The position numbers were made by a program, and so were the translations under genes. This document shows, in pieces, positions 54,128 through 63,602 of a stretch of DNA of 64,000 bases (position 1 is the first letter of the stretch; the number at the start of each line of letters is the position of its first letter). Where the stretch lies: positions 1,126,223 through 1,190,222 of the forward strand of contig NC_018262.1 of the NCBI RefSeq assembly GCF_000227135.1. The letters run 5' to 3'. The notes below the pieces were generated by a model that saw only the letters and a list, made by a program, of their open reading frames with translations, had not been told where the DNA came from and searched no databases. The DNA comes from Leishmania donovani. Taxonomy: Eukaryota > Euglenozoa > Kinetoplastea > Trypanosomatida > Trypanosomatidae.

Positions 54128-54232
54128 CTACGCCCGATAAACTCTCTCACGTGCAACACGGACGTTCACTAGGTTCTTCAGTGCGATGCTCGTAATGATG
54201 GCGATGATGATGAGAGCGGATGGAATCAACAT
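54128..54232 (-). CDS. candidate 34-residue membrane peptide
   Basis: A short frame from ATG to TAG. It has one hydrophobic span (about residues 2-19, IPSALIIIAIITSIAL) and a basic tail (NVRVARERVYRA). On the transcribed strand it is preceded by pyrimidine-rich DNA, a nine-C run and TTGAAG 14 bases before the ATG, so it could be a spliced mRNA. Tiny one-span proteins of this layout exist in the oligosaccharyltransferase and respiratory complexes, but I cannot match it to any. It could equally be chance. Confidence 0.35.
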   Translation of the reverse strand: MLIPSALIIIAIITSIALKNLVNVRVARERVYRA

Positions 54233-54679
54233 AGCACGGAAGACCTTCAAGGGGGGGGGCCGCAGACGATTAAGAGGAAGAGAGGCAGTACATGTGCCAA
54301 CGCGGAAAAAAAGAAGGGGAAGAGAAGGGTTGCACGACAGCGTTCGCTGGAGTGCACCGCAGATTCGGAATGCCCTAGCCGAGGCACGAACGCACCGTCG
54401 AGTGCGGCTCAGCCCCCACTCTCCGACACTGTTGACAACAGTGGAAGTGCACTGTGTACACGTTCGTGACGGCTCCTCCCATGAGCGCGCCGTTGACTTC
54501 CTCGCTGCTCTTTTTTTCTTTTTTCGAATGATGATAATGGGCTTTGACAGTTGCAAGCGTCCTAAAATTGGCAAACACGTGGAGGGTAGAGGAGGGACTG
54601 AGTTGGGGCGGCGAACACCAGGGACGTCCTCCGCACTGCAACGAAGCACAACCACAAACAGTTTGCGGCGCGCAGTGCG
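54233..54679. other. 3' flank of the cupin-like gene
   Basis: No further gene seen. A T run lies at 54510-54525 on the plus strand. Confidence 0.45.
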
Positions 54680-56350
54680 TCATGGCGACACACTGCGCAA
54701 TGCCGCCGCTAGGTCCTGTAGAGTTGCCAGTGAAGACAGCTCCACAACAGGATCGGAGCAATCGTTCGCGTGGGCCAGCACACGCAGCGGCCAGCCGCTG
54801 TGCGATGGGGTGATGCCTCTCGGTCGCGGTAGGACGGAGGCGAGCGTGATCGATTTCGGAAGTCGGCACCATTCCCGCTCGATTGGCCTCATCGTGCAGA
54901 GCTGAGCAATAGGATATGTTGCTACGGAGGGAACCAAGCAAGGCAACTGACACTCTGCACCAGCCGCCGTTGACGGAGCCTCGCCATCAGCTTCATGCCG
55001 AGGCACCTTCAACGAAGGTGACCCCACAGACTCCCTCGAAGCCCCGTCGCCGGAGGAGCTATTCAGTCTTTCTTCTGGCTTCGTCGTCCTCGAAGTCGCG
55101 TCCGTCACAAGCTCCAGTTTGTCGTCCAGAAGCCGCATCAGCTGGGCAGGTCGCCGGCTTCGCGCGTGTGAGAGCGCCTCCTCATCCGCGCCCAGCACGG
55201 CGCGCTTGTAAAAGTCCGCTCCGCCGAGGCCAAAGCGCATGCATTTCGTCACATGAAGATTGTACACGTCGCTGGATGCCAATGTCCGCACAACCCGCTC
55301 CTTCGCAGCCTCACACGCGTACTGCGACGCGTGCACGATGAAAGAAAGCCGCAGTGGCTGTAGCGATGCCGATGCCCCTGCGCCGGGCGATTCCATTTGT
55401 CGAGTCAGTGCACTTCGCTTGGACGCAGCTGATTTCGCCGTATCGTGCTTCTGCATCCGCGGCATGCGACGCATCGCAGCGGTGGACTTGATCAACACAG
55501 AAACCCTCTGGTTCCCAAGCGGGTTGCAGATCCACGTAAAGGGCGTATAGGCAGCGCACCACATCTCGTGCTCCTCCCCACCTTCATTCAGAGAAGGCGA
55601 GCGCACAGGATCGACCGACTCAAGTGCCAGAACGAGAGGCTTCGCGCGCCACTGAGTCGCTGCGGAGGCCACGGGAGGCTCGGCGTCGACGTACAGGGCA
55701 CAGTCATCCCCAGGAGCCATTATAAGCACCAGAGGAAACACGTCGCGCGCGAGGTCGTCAGCGGTATCCCCATGCGAACAGCGACTTTCACGCCCATCAA
55801 ATTGGTGATCACTCACCCAGCTCCTGCTTCCGCAGCTGTGAAACAGTCGAAGCTGTCCACTCAGAACGTAGGCAAAGGAGTCACTGTGCTCGTGGCAGCG
55901 CAGCACGGGCGGCACTCCTTGGTGAAACAGCGCGCGACGCGCGTACGGTGCTCGCGGCGCCTTCTCCTGTTGCGTCATATACAACTGCTCCATCACCTCA
56001 GCCATATGGTCCGTGTACAGCGACAAAGAAGCCTCGGCGGCGTCTTCGGCCGCTACGCTTGATTCGAGAAATGTTCGCTTCAGGTTTTCAGCAGCGGAGC
56101 CAGCCGCGTGAGCGTGAGCGTGAGCAACCTCCTCGGCAGATTTACCGAGGTGGGCGTCGAGCACTAGCCGCGGCCAGCAGCATTTATGGTGTTCATTGTA
56201 GAAGTCTGCGTAGAACTTCAGCTCGTGCACCTCCAGAGAGAAATGAGGACTGCCATGACGACCCTTCAAGGCCGTTGCCGGAGGTGCCTGGTGCACCTCC
56301 CACGCGTTCGGTTGGCTGTGTGGAATACCGCAGAACAACACAGAGCTCAT
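54680..56350 (-). CDS. conserved protein with possible cupin/JmjC-like region
   Basis: 556 residues from the ATG at 56350; five further upstream codons begin with GTG and are not used. The order of segments is: VHELKFYADFYNEHHKCCWPRLVL at about 42-65 (here cut by me only as a position guide), similar to the 'accept a partner in place of' start of cupin_8 proteins; PPVLRCHEHSDSFAYVLSGQ near 150, which has the His-x-His/Asp spacing and strand pattern of a cupin metal site; and a later LMAPGDDCALYVDAEPP. The C-terminal half is less ordered, with a conserved-looking MRFGLGGADFYKRAVL and Ser-rich linkers. An iron/2-oxoglutarate oxygenase is possible, but the metal-binding triad is not certain. The gene follows selenocysteine lyase in the same direction with about 480 bases between them. 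Confidence 0.85.
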   Translation of the reverse strand: MSSVLFCGIPHSQPNAWEVHQAPPATALKGRHGSPHFSLEVHELKFYADFYNEHHKCCWPRLVLDAHLGKSAEEVAHAHAHAAGSAAENLKRTFLESSVAAEDAAEASLSLYTDHMAEVMEQLYMTQQEKAPRAPYARRALFHQGVPPVLRCHEHSDSFAYVLSGQLRLFHSCGSRSWVSDHQFDGRESRCSHGDTADDLARDVFPLVLIMAPGDDCALYVDAEPPVASAATQWRAKPLVLALESVDPVRSPSLNEGGEEHEMWCAAYTPFTWICNPLGNQRVSVLIKSTAAMRRMPRMQKHDTAKSAASKRSALTRQMESPGAGASASLQPLRLSFIVHASQYACEAAKERVVRTLASSDVYNLHVTKCMRFGLGGADFYKRAVLGADEEALSHARSRRPAQLMRLLDDKLELVTDATSRTTKPEERLNSSSGDGASRESVGSPSLKVPRHEADGEAPSTAAGAECQLPCLVPSVATYPIAQLCTMRPIEREWCRLPKSITLASVLPRPRGITPSHSGWPLRVLAHANDCSDPVVELSSLATLQDLAAALRSVSP

Positions 56351-56826
56351 GCAGGACACACACACACGTGCGCGCGCGCATCTGCCCGTAGAAGTGGGAA
56401 AGCGAAAAGGAGATCGTCAGATTCGGGAATGTGGAGCGCCTCTGCTTTGTGCTCATTCTGCCATACGCTAGCCCGTGCACGTGCCGCGAAAGAGGGCCCG
56501 CCGCCATATGGAGCGTTGCGCGTCTCAGGAAAGAGGAAGGGGCAGAGCACGCCTCTCGTGCTTGAAAGTGGCGAGTCGCTTCGCGCTCACCTGGACGGCA
56601 CCATTGCCTGTGCGCATGTAAGGATGCGCGTCTCCGTCGTTGAAGCTGCAGGAGGGGTTCTTTTTCTTTTCTTTATGCGCCAATGACACGAGAGGCGCCT
56701 GTTCGCCTGCGCACTCCCTCGACTAGCAAATCGCCGCCGGCGCTCTGTGGGAAGCGTTACGCACAGCGCCGGCGATTCAGAGGGCGAATAGTCGCGGGAG
56801 AGAGAGAGAGGCAGACAGTGCTGTCA
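56351..56826. other. intergenic spacer
   Basis: No gene seen. A GA-rich run lies at 56800-56812, and CA/CG-rich DNA at 56356-56380 sits just upstream of the cupin-like gene. Confidence 0.5.
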
Positions 56827-58194
56827 TCACTCCTCGAACTGCTGCGCCGCCCGCCGCGCGATTATCCTACCCGCTCGTCGCACTTCATCCATGGTCGTGG
56901 TGCGCCCAGTTGAGATGCGCAGGGTGCCGATGGCTCGATCCGCGTTCGCCTGCACCGCCTTGAGCGTATCAGAGACGAGGATTTCGGTTCCTTCATCAGC
57001 CGTGGAGTGGCAAGCGGAGCCTGCCGATATGCACACCTCATCCCCGGCGGAGAAGATCAGCCGCTGCGCTGATATATAGGTGACGGGCGAGCCCGTTTTC
57101 CTGTTCGGCACCCGCCTGAAAAGCGCGCAGTTGAGCGTGTTTGGCAGACCGACGGCGATGGCGCCGTTGACGACGAGGCCCATGTCGTACGCCGCCAGCT
57201 CCGCCGTGAGCACGCGCAGCAGTTCATCACGCGTGTCTCGCATCACAGTTGAAAAGCGGTCAATATTATTGCATGCAAACATCAGCGCCTCAGCAATACC
57301 CGCTGCGAGAAGCACGTTCTCCGTGCCGGGCCGGATGCTGCGCTCATGACCGGCGCCGAAGAGGATGTTGTGCACCGACACACCGGGTTTGATGTAGAGC
57401 GCCCCGACACCTTTCGGACCATGGAATTTGTGTCCGCAGACGGAAAGGAGGTCAACGTTTATGTCCTGCACATCCACCGGCACCTTCCCCAACGCCTGGG
57501 CGCCGTCGGTGTGAAAAAGACACGCCGCCCCGCAGAGCTCCTTCGTTATGCGGCACAGCGCCTTGATATCGTTGACGGCTCCAATCTCGTTGTTCGCAAA
57601 CATGACGGAAACGAGGGCGACGGACTCGGGACCGCCAGGGAGACTTTTCAGGACCGCTCGCAGCGTCGATGCATCAAGGCGACCCGTTTGAGGGTCCACT
57701 TCGGCGCATACCGTCTCTACTGTGGTGCGCGACGCCGCCTCGACGCCGTCGGTGATGCTGGCTGGGTCACCGGTGCCTAGGTCGCTGCCTTCGATAGACT
57801 TTAGCACCTCTGCCACGGCAGCATGCTCCACGTTGGTGGAGACGACATAGCGTCTGCTGGGCTGCTGTTGGCGCAGGGCGAGCAAGCCGCCGATAATGGC
57901 GAGATTGTTGCTTTCGGTTCCGCCAGAGGTGAAGATAATGGACTCCGATGAGGGCGCGTGCAGTGCTTTTTGCACCTTCTTGCGTGCCTCTTCCAACTCG
58001 TACTTCGCCGCCAGACCGTAGGGGTGTGTTGAGCTGGGATTGCCCCACGCGGTGTGCACGCGACAGATTTCCCGCCAAGCCTCCTCGCAGAGCGGGGTAG
58101 TGGCGTTGTAGTCGAGGTAGATGGGCAGCGGCTCTGTCGACGGCAGAGGCTGCGGTTTGCGCTTTTTCAGGGGAGGTCCGTGAGCGTTACACAT
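56827..58194 (-). CDS. SCLY: selenocysteine lyase
   Basis: 455 residues from the ATG at 58194. A PLP-dependent class V aminotransferase of the NifS group, splitting selenocysteine into alanine and selenide. Seen: LDYNATTPL (27-35), GNPSSTHPYG (51-60), FTSGGTESNN (88-97), FHTDGAQALGK (227-237), the PLP lysine in GHKFHGPKG (Lys256), RPGTENV (288-294) and the catalytic loop SAGSACHS with Cys395. The LDYNATTPL start, the SACHS loop and the length match animal selenocysteine lyase better than the mitochondrial cysteine desulfurase. A basic PLKKRKPQP stretch (8-16) looks like a nuclear localisation signal, in keeping with reports of a nuclear enzyme in Trypanosoma brucei. An in-frame ATG at 58371 would add a presequence-like N-terminus. 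Confidence 0.93.
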   Translation of the reverse strand: MCNAHGPPLKKRKPQPLPSTEPLPIYLDYNATTPLCEEAWREICRVHTAWGNPSSTHPYGLAAKYELEEARKKVQKALHAPSSESIIFTSGGTESNNLAIIGGLLALRQQQPSRRYVVSTNVEHAAVAEVLKSIEGSDLGTGDPASITDGVEAASRTTVETVCAEVDPQTGRLDASTLRAVLKSLPGGPESVALVSVMFANNEIGAVNDIKALCRITKELCGAACLFHTDGAQALGKVPVDVQDINVDLLSVCGHKFHGPKGVGALYIKPGVSVHNILFGAGHERSIRPGTENVLLAAGIAEALMFACNNIDRFSTVMRDTRDELLRVLTAELAAYDMGLVVNGAIAVGLPNTLNCALFRRVPNRKTGSPVTYISAQRLIFSAGDEVCISAGSACHSTADEGTEILVSDTLKAVQANADRAIGTLRISTGRTTTMDEVRRAGRIIARRAAQQFEE

Positions 58195-60016
58195 GAGTAA
58201 GGATAACCAAAGAACGACACGCACGTAAGGACTTTCGGCACTGCACGTGCGCCACTGTGTTGTGTGTGACGTCCTTGTAACTGCCACGCACACCGCACCA
58301 TTAGCAGCTCGCGCAGAGACACGGAGAGTACCAGAGATGAGAGATAGCGAGCGCACATCACGGCAAGACATATGGAGAAGGCTCCAGACGAAGGAAGCGT
58401 CTTCTACGGCTTGTGTCGCAGTTGCCGTTTCCGTGACGTACACGAGGAGTGCAGGACGCCGGCTTCGCGCGCGAGAGAGCCGCTTTTGACTCACACACCA
58501 AAGCAGGCCGTGGACATGAGGTCGCACACGGCAAGAAATCAGTCACGCATGATGCCACGCACCCTCTAACGAGACTGCAGCTAACCAAAAAAAAGGAAAA
58601 AAAAAGAAATAATGAAGCCTTTGCCCAGCCTGTCGCGCCGCCCCTCTTTAACGTGCGCCTGCATGCCTCGTGCAACCGCTGCTCAGCTGCTCTCGATCCG
58701 TTCGAAAAGAGGCGATGTACACGACTGCGGCATTCTGCATCTCTCCACACTCGTGTGTGTTCCTGATCCCGCTTCGTTGAAGGTCTTTTCCATCAGTATC
58801 CCTCTCTAACACACCCGCTTGACAGATCAGAGAGCCTGGGAAAATAAGAAAAGAGAAGTTTGTCGGGGGCAGGCCAAGGAGGACGACCAAAGAATCCAAC
58901 AACGGCACCTGATCAGGCACCACACGAAGAAAGACGCACCACTACACAATTGCGCCCACGACGTACACAATCTCTAGGCACACACACACACACAATCACC
59001 ACTGGAAACAAACATTATCAGCTCGTTAGTTGGGTGGTATGGCAGAGACAAGAACAACAAATACAATATTATATATATATATAAACAATCATTGAGTCGC
59101 GCGACACTCTTCGCTTATCAGCGTGAGAAGAAAGTCCGCAGATGGAAGAAGAAACAAGACAATGGAGAGAAAGAGAGAGAGATGGGTCACCTTCCGGGTT
59201 TTCCTCTTCTCACCTCCGGTGATGTTCGCACACACACACACACACTCACAATATAAAAAAAAAACAGTGCGGAGTCCATCTGATTCAAGCAGTGCACCTT
59301 TTCCTCATCTCTTGTTTGTTTGCCCCTAGAACACAAGCTAAAAAGGGAATGAATAACGACAACAAAGGGCTCACATGGCCCCACCCACCCTTTCCGTAAG
59401 GCGCACCTGCACTGATACAGCATGCAGCAGAGAAAAACAAAATGGGTACCAGCCGGAGCCCGTGGGCATCCACATACTACACACACACGCATACGGCTGC
59501 TGCCAGTTGCACTTATCCTCGACTGCCCTTTACATACGCCCTTCTCGAGGTATCTGCTTCTACGCCACTGATCTCGCCGAGGGTGCACAGGCACGTCTTC
59601 TCGCGCTTTTACATCAAATACAGCCACAAACACACGGACGACACAGTTCGCCGAGCGCCCGTGGCCACTGTCGCCACAGACCATGCACGTGTGCGCAGAG
59701 CAGCAGGGTAGACAGCTGGCCGGTCTCCACCTACTCATCTTCACAAACACACACACACACACAAACACACGTACACGTACACGTACACGTGAACACACAC
59801 ACGCACGAAAAGGAGAGGACAGCGGGACGGGAAAAAAAGGTGAAAACGGCTGAAAAGAAATCGGAGAAGTGGTGCACAACATGTCGGGAGGAAATCTGCC
59901 CAAAGTGCCGACAACCATCATCGTTAGAAGAAGGGTTGGCGGGGCGAAGGAGACGGGCATGCAGAGTTCCGCATCATTCATCTCGCAGCCACATCAGCTC
60001 GCACCGCAGACTTCTC
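58195..60016. other. intergenic spacer with CA and GTACAC repeats
   Basis: No gene seen. Plus-strand A-rich tract at 58587-58608 (a possible splice signal for the lyase), CA runs at 58980-58992 and 59230-59246, a TA run at 59069-59083, and CA followed by three GTACAC units at 59747-59790. Confidence 0.55.
59747..59790. repeat. CA microsatellite joined to (GTACAC)3
   Basis: CA/CAAACA repeats to 59770, then three exact GTACAC units followed by GT. This is alternating purine-pyrimidine DNA in a non-coding spacer. Confidence 0.85.
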
Positions 60017-61717
60017 TCACAGTTCACCAGAAAAGAGGGCGGCGAGTTCCTCTTTCACTCGCTGTGTGTTCACCGTCGGCAGCTCGGCCGCCACCTCGGC
60101 GAGCATTTTCGGCACCTCCGACCTCACCACGTCTTCTGGGGTGTCATTCAGGCTAATGAAGGTAAGTGTGCCGTCCACAGAGGCGAACGCCTCGGCGTTC
60201 ATGGGAATTTGTGCCAGCAGAGATCGAAGTGCCGCTGCTAAGCCGTCGTATCGAGAGTTGCTTCGCTCGGATTTGAGCTTCTTTTCGGCAGGCCTTGCCG
60301 TAGCGTCGGCTGCGTTGTTTCGCGCGTACATGTCCGCCAACTGCTGCTCAAATGAGTCGACATCGCTGACGTCCTCATCGCTGTCGCTCCCGTCGTCCTC
60401 CTTGTCCCGCAGGAACGGGTCGCTCCCCATGCCATGTCCACTATCGGTGCCGCCGTGCAGGTCGAGATCTCGGTCAAACCGATTCCGCTTCTGACCGCGA
60501 TTCTCCGCACGCTGCGCCGCTTTGAGAGCCGCCCGACGCAGCTGATCCTCGCGCTCCGCCTGCAGCTGCTCCGCCGAGGCAGTTGTGACATGATCCTGAA
60601 GTCGTGCTTCTAGCTGCAGCTGCTCCGCCAGTGTCATCGGCCGGCCATCCTTTATGCGCCGTTTCATTTCCCGCTCGCGCATCTCGTATTCCTCGCGTAC
60701 AAACTCTTCGTGGATGCTGCGTCCCTTGCGCGGGCGAGCCCAGTCGATTGGCGGCATAGAAGAGTCCGCGTATGGCAAGTTGCGGTGGCGATTCTCCAAT
60801 TCGCGCTGGCGGCGCTCCTGCGCGAGGGCAGCCTCGATCGAGGCCGCCTCCCCGAGGCGCGCGGTGAGATGCTTCTCTGGCACCGTCGAGGCAATCACAG
60901 CATCGATTTCCATCCCTGCCTTGCCCACTTCCAGCGTCTCGCCGAGCAGATTCAGTGTGGACTCTTGCGAGGGCAGCAGCGTTAGCACGTCGTTGCCGAC
61001 GTGCATCGTCATGGAGCCATCGCTCCAGCGCACGATGCGGCTATTGCTCGAGACCCCCTTATCGCTGACGCTCCACCGGAGCACGTTGGTCGGCGTGTAG
61101 AGCATGAACTTGTTGCTCTCCAAGTATGCGCACGTAGACGGGTCGCAAGGGCGCGGGTCGGCGTGCAGCGTCTGTCGGTTCGGAAAGATAACGGGCATGT
61201 CCAGCAACCAGGATGGCGTCGCCGCCCTCTCCCGCTTATCGCCCCAGCGCTCCGGCAGCGAGCTCTCGAGAAGCGTAAAAGGAACGTTGTGATCGGCGCG
61301 AAGTACGTCGGCACCGGCGCTGCCGAAGTACCGCGCACCCTCCTCGTACACCAGCACATCTTTGTTCATTCTCATCTCTCGTGCAAGCGCCTCAGCACTG
61401 TGGCGCTCCTCTTGAAAGAGGTGCACGTCATCTTCGCGGATGGCACCACCGAAGAGGTCGTGCAGGATGGACCGTGTATCAATGAGACCCGGATCCTTTG
61501 CTGCGGCTCGGTCAAGTTCTTCCACCTGGAAGATGGGACCGAACAGCGCCTGCATCGTCAACTCCAGATCCGCGGGGGCATGGGCACCTCCAGGTTGCGA
61601 GAGGACGTCATCCTCGTCGAAGCCCGTCGCCGTAGCTGCTGCTAGGGGAGATGTAGCCGCTGGCACATGTGAAGGAGCCATTAGGTCCATCGGCTCTGGT
61701 GCTGCGTGGCACTCCAT
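60017..61717 (-). CDS. LEO1: Leo1, subunit of the Paf1 transcription elongation complex
   Basis: 566 residues from the ATG at 61717; the frame stays open upstream, but that part is poly-Val/Leu-Ser spacer and precedes the splice site. The Leo1 signature is clear: NVLRWSVSDKG (211-221), then NSRIVRWSDGSMTMHVGND (225-243), the RIVRWSDGS block typical of Leo1 from yeast to human. The N-terminal 200 residues are acidic. Residues 290-400 are charged helices. The C-terminal part has an acidic DKEDDGSDSDEDVSD cluster, as usual for this protein. It should act in the nucleus with RNA polymerase II on chromatin. In an organism with polycistronic, largely unregulated transcription its role may differ from that in yeast. 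Confidence 0.9.
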   Translation of the reverse strand: MECHAAPEPMDLMAPSHVPAATSPLAAATATGFDEDDVLSQPGGAHAPADLELTMQALFGPIFQVEELDRAAAKDPGLIDTRSILHDLFGGAIREDDVHLFQEERHSAEALAREMRMNKDVLVYEEGARYFGSAGADVLRADHNVPFTLLESSLPERWGDKRERAATPSWLLDMPVIFPNRQTLHADPRPCDPSTCAYLESNKFMLYTPTNVLRWSVSDKGVSSNSRIVRWSDGSMTMHVGNDVLTLLPSQESTLNLLGETLEVGKAGMEIDAVIASTVPEKHLTARLGEAASIEAALAQERRQRELENRHRNLPYADSSMPPIDWARPRKGRSIHEEFVREEYEMREREMKRRIKDGRPMTLAEQLQLEARLQDHVTTASAEQLQAEREDQLRRAALKAAQRAENRGQKRNRFDRDLDLHGGTDSGHGMGSDPFLRDKEDDGSDSDEDVSDVDSFEQQLADMYARNNAADATARPAEKKLKSERSNSRYDGLAAALRSLLAQIPMNAEAFASVDGTLTFISLNDTPEDVVRSEVPKMLAEVAAELPTVNTQRVKEELAALFSGEL

Positions 61718-61761
61718 TCGAGGAACGCGCGGTTTAGATGATTTGGGAAAGGTAGAAACAA

Positions 61762-61785
61762 CTAAAGAGAGTGAGAGAGAGACAG
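61762..61785 (-). promoter_or_regulatory. probable trans-splice acceptor for LEO1
   Basis: The transcribed strand reads a pure TC tract (61785-61766) directly followed by TTTAG, with AG at 61763-61762. The ATG at 61717 lies 44 bases further on. This supports the chosen start and rules out the longer frame. Confidence 0.65.
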
Positions 61786-61865
61786 CAGTACAGGAGGAAT
61801 CACGCCGCGCTGTCCAGCGGTTATCGAAAACAGTGAGCCGGGAACAACAAAACGCGATGTTGAAA

Positions 61866-61889
61866 ACCACCACCACCACCACCACCACC
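61866..61889. repeat. (ACC)n microsatellite
   Basis: Eight uninterrupted ACC units, about 100 bases upstream of the LEO1 splice acceptor. Confidence 0.85.
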
Positions 61890-63146
61890 GCAGACAAGCG
61901 CAGCGCAGCCTTTGCGCAAACACATACACCCAACACGCAAAATGCGAAAAGCCACTGACAGCAAGCACAGCACCACAACCTTTCGGCAATCGGCACGCGC
62001 TGCTCGTGCTGTGTCCTCCTTCGACGAGGGCAGTAAAGCAGCAGAGAGATATTCCAAAGGGTGAAAGGGACAGAGAAGCACGTAACAAGGGAAGGCCGAA
62101 ATCGCTGCGACCGCGTTTGTGCGGGTGAGCAAGTGTGTCTTCTCGCAGGAGCGATGCTACAGCGACTGTGTGGGCGTCACAGCAAGGCGTTATTCTTCCT
62201 CACAGCTGGTGGGGGATGGATGGGGAGTGCTGGCGGCTTACGTGAGCAGCGTGCCCAGGAAGCGCAAGCAACCGCAGAAGGGCAGTCGCCGTCTGAGGCG
62301 GTAAAGATTTGTGTGTGCAACGTACAAAGACACTCGCACGCACTGGGAGGCCCCCCACCTCTCGCCCAAAACGAAAGCAAAAAAAGGACCAAAAGGAACG
62401 AAACGTCCGAAAAGAGTTTGTGATTGCGAAGAGTAGTACGACACCACACATGTACCGAGTTGCAGGTAACACGGAGAGACAGAGCTTCGCTAGGGAAGCA
62501 AAACAGGAAAAATACGAGCCGAGGCGGCCACGTAACCCCGCCCCCGTCGCCACAACGCGGCCGTGAGAGAAGGGAGAGCATCTCGCGTCATCAGCGCGCT
62601 TCCAGAAGCTTAAGCGAAACGGTTGTGTATTCGTTTCAAGTGCATCGGCGCCACCGCTCTGCAGCTGGCAGAGGTGGCTGGTGTCGTCTGCGGTGGTCTT
62701 TTTTTTTGTGGACGAGCAACAAGCACCCTGCGTGCATTCGGGCCAGGCAGAGAGCACCGATCAAATACTTTCGCGGTGAGCAAAGTTTGTTACAATTAGC
62801 TTAGCCGCCTCTTCACGAGCAAGATCGGTGGCACCAAGAACACTCTCACATCAGGCAAGTTGAAAAGCCGTCCCTTCTTACAGACGTCGCAGGAGGCGGA
62901 CACAGAGGTGAGAGAGAGCTTCGCACCAAGAAAAGAACGGGTACGACAGCCAGCAGAGCTTGCCAATAACGTTTCCCTCTCATGCCACACCTGTTGCGCT
63001 CTCGCGGAAAACCGACGGAACAGCAATGCGCCCCGTCCACGCTCACCACATCCAACCGCGGAAAGATCAGATGTTCCATATCGACGCACAGATATACACA
63101 CACACGTGCGATTTGGTGCTCCCCTTTGCTTCCTTCATTTCCCTCG

Positions 63147-63602
63147 TCAGTTGTGCAAATCCTCGTTTCGGATTTGCGCGCGTAGCTTGACGCAGCGCTT
63201 CTTGTGGTCCCACTTTTTGGAGAGGCTGTCGTTCACTGCCAGCCCACGCTCCACCATCTTCTCCTTGCGCTTCGCCTGCTTGCGCGTCAGCTGCTTCTTC
63301 TTCGTCACAGGGGCTTCAAGGACGAGGCCACCGATAATGCGCACCGCCCGCTTCACCACCACGTTCGTCGCCGCCTCATCCATGTCAGGGCCGCTCGCAC
63401 CAACGCGGGCGCCTGCTTCCTTCTCTAGTTCTCCATTCAGCCGCGCCATCTCGCGGTCAACTTCGTCTTCCAGCTTCTGGGATTGCTGCTCACTGCGGCG
63501 CTCAAGCTCGCGCTGCGCACGCTCTACCTTTCGCTTCTGCACCGTCTTGCGGTGCGCCCTCTTCTTCGCCATCTGCTTCAGCTTTCGCACTAGCTTCGTC
63601 AT
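63147..63602 (-). CDS. small basic coiled-coil protein, possibly nucleolar
   Basis: 151 residues. Very basic N-terminus (MTKLVRKLKQMAKKRAHRKT), then a charged helix to about 65, a short hydrophobic segment around 90-98 (AVRIIGGLVLEAP) and a basic C-terminus (KKQLTRKQAKRKEKMVERG). The LTRKQxxRxEK run followed by a helix ending near R-x-Q-I-R resembles the Alb1 group of pre-60S ribosome shuttling factors. This is a weak similarity and the protein is best called conserved hypothetical with a likely nucleolar role. The ATG at 63602 is the first in frame. Confidence 0.85.
   Translation of the reverse strand: MTKLVRKLKQMAKKRAHRKTVQKRKVERAQRELERRSEQQSQKLEDEVDREMARLNGELEKEAGARVGASGPDMDEAATNVVVKRAVRIIGGLVLEAPVTKKKQLTRKQAKRKEKMVERGLAVNDSLSKKWDHKKRCVKLRAQIRNEDLHN

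Larger units (their letters stand above)
61718..63146. other. intergenic spacer
   Basis: No gene seen apart from the LEO1 splice signal. An ACC triplet run at 61866-61889 and a T run at 62700-62707. Confidence 0.55.

Noticed and set aside
59771..59790. GTACAC units as a possible telomere-like or regulatory array
   Set aside because: Only three units, and they do not match the trypanosomatid telomere hexamer; read as microsatellite drift.
59375..60241. 288-codon open frame on the plus strand
   Set aside because: Mostly CA-repeat spacer (His/Thr-rich) and then antisense to LEO1.
61718..61996. N-terminal extension of LEO1 by 93 residues
   Set aside because: The extension translates an ACC microsatellite and a TC tract (poly-Val, Leu-Ser repeats), and a splice acceptor lies at 61763-61762 inside it.
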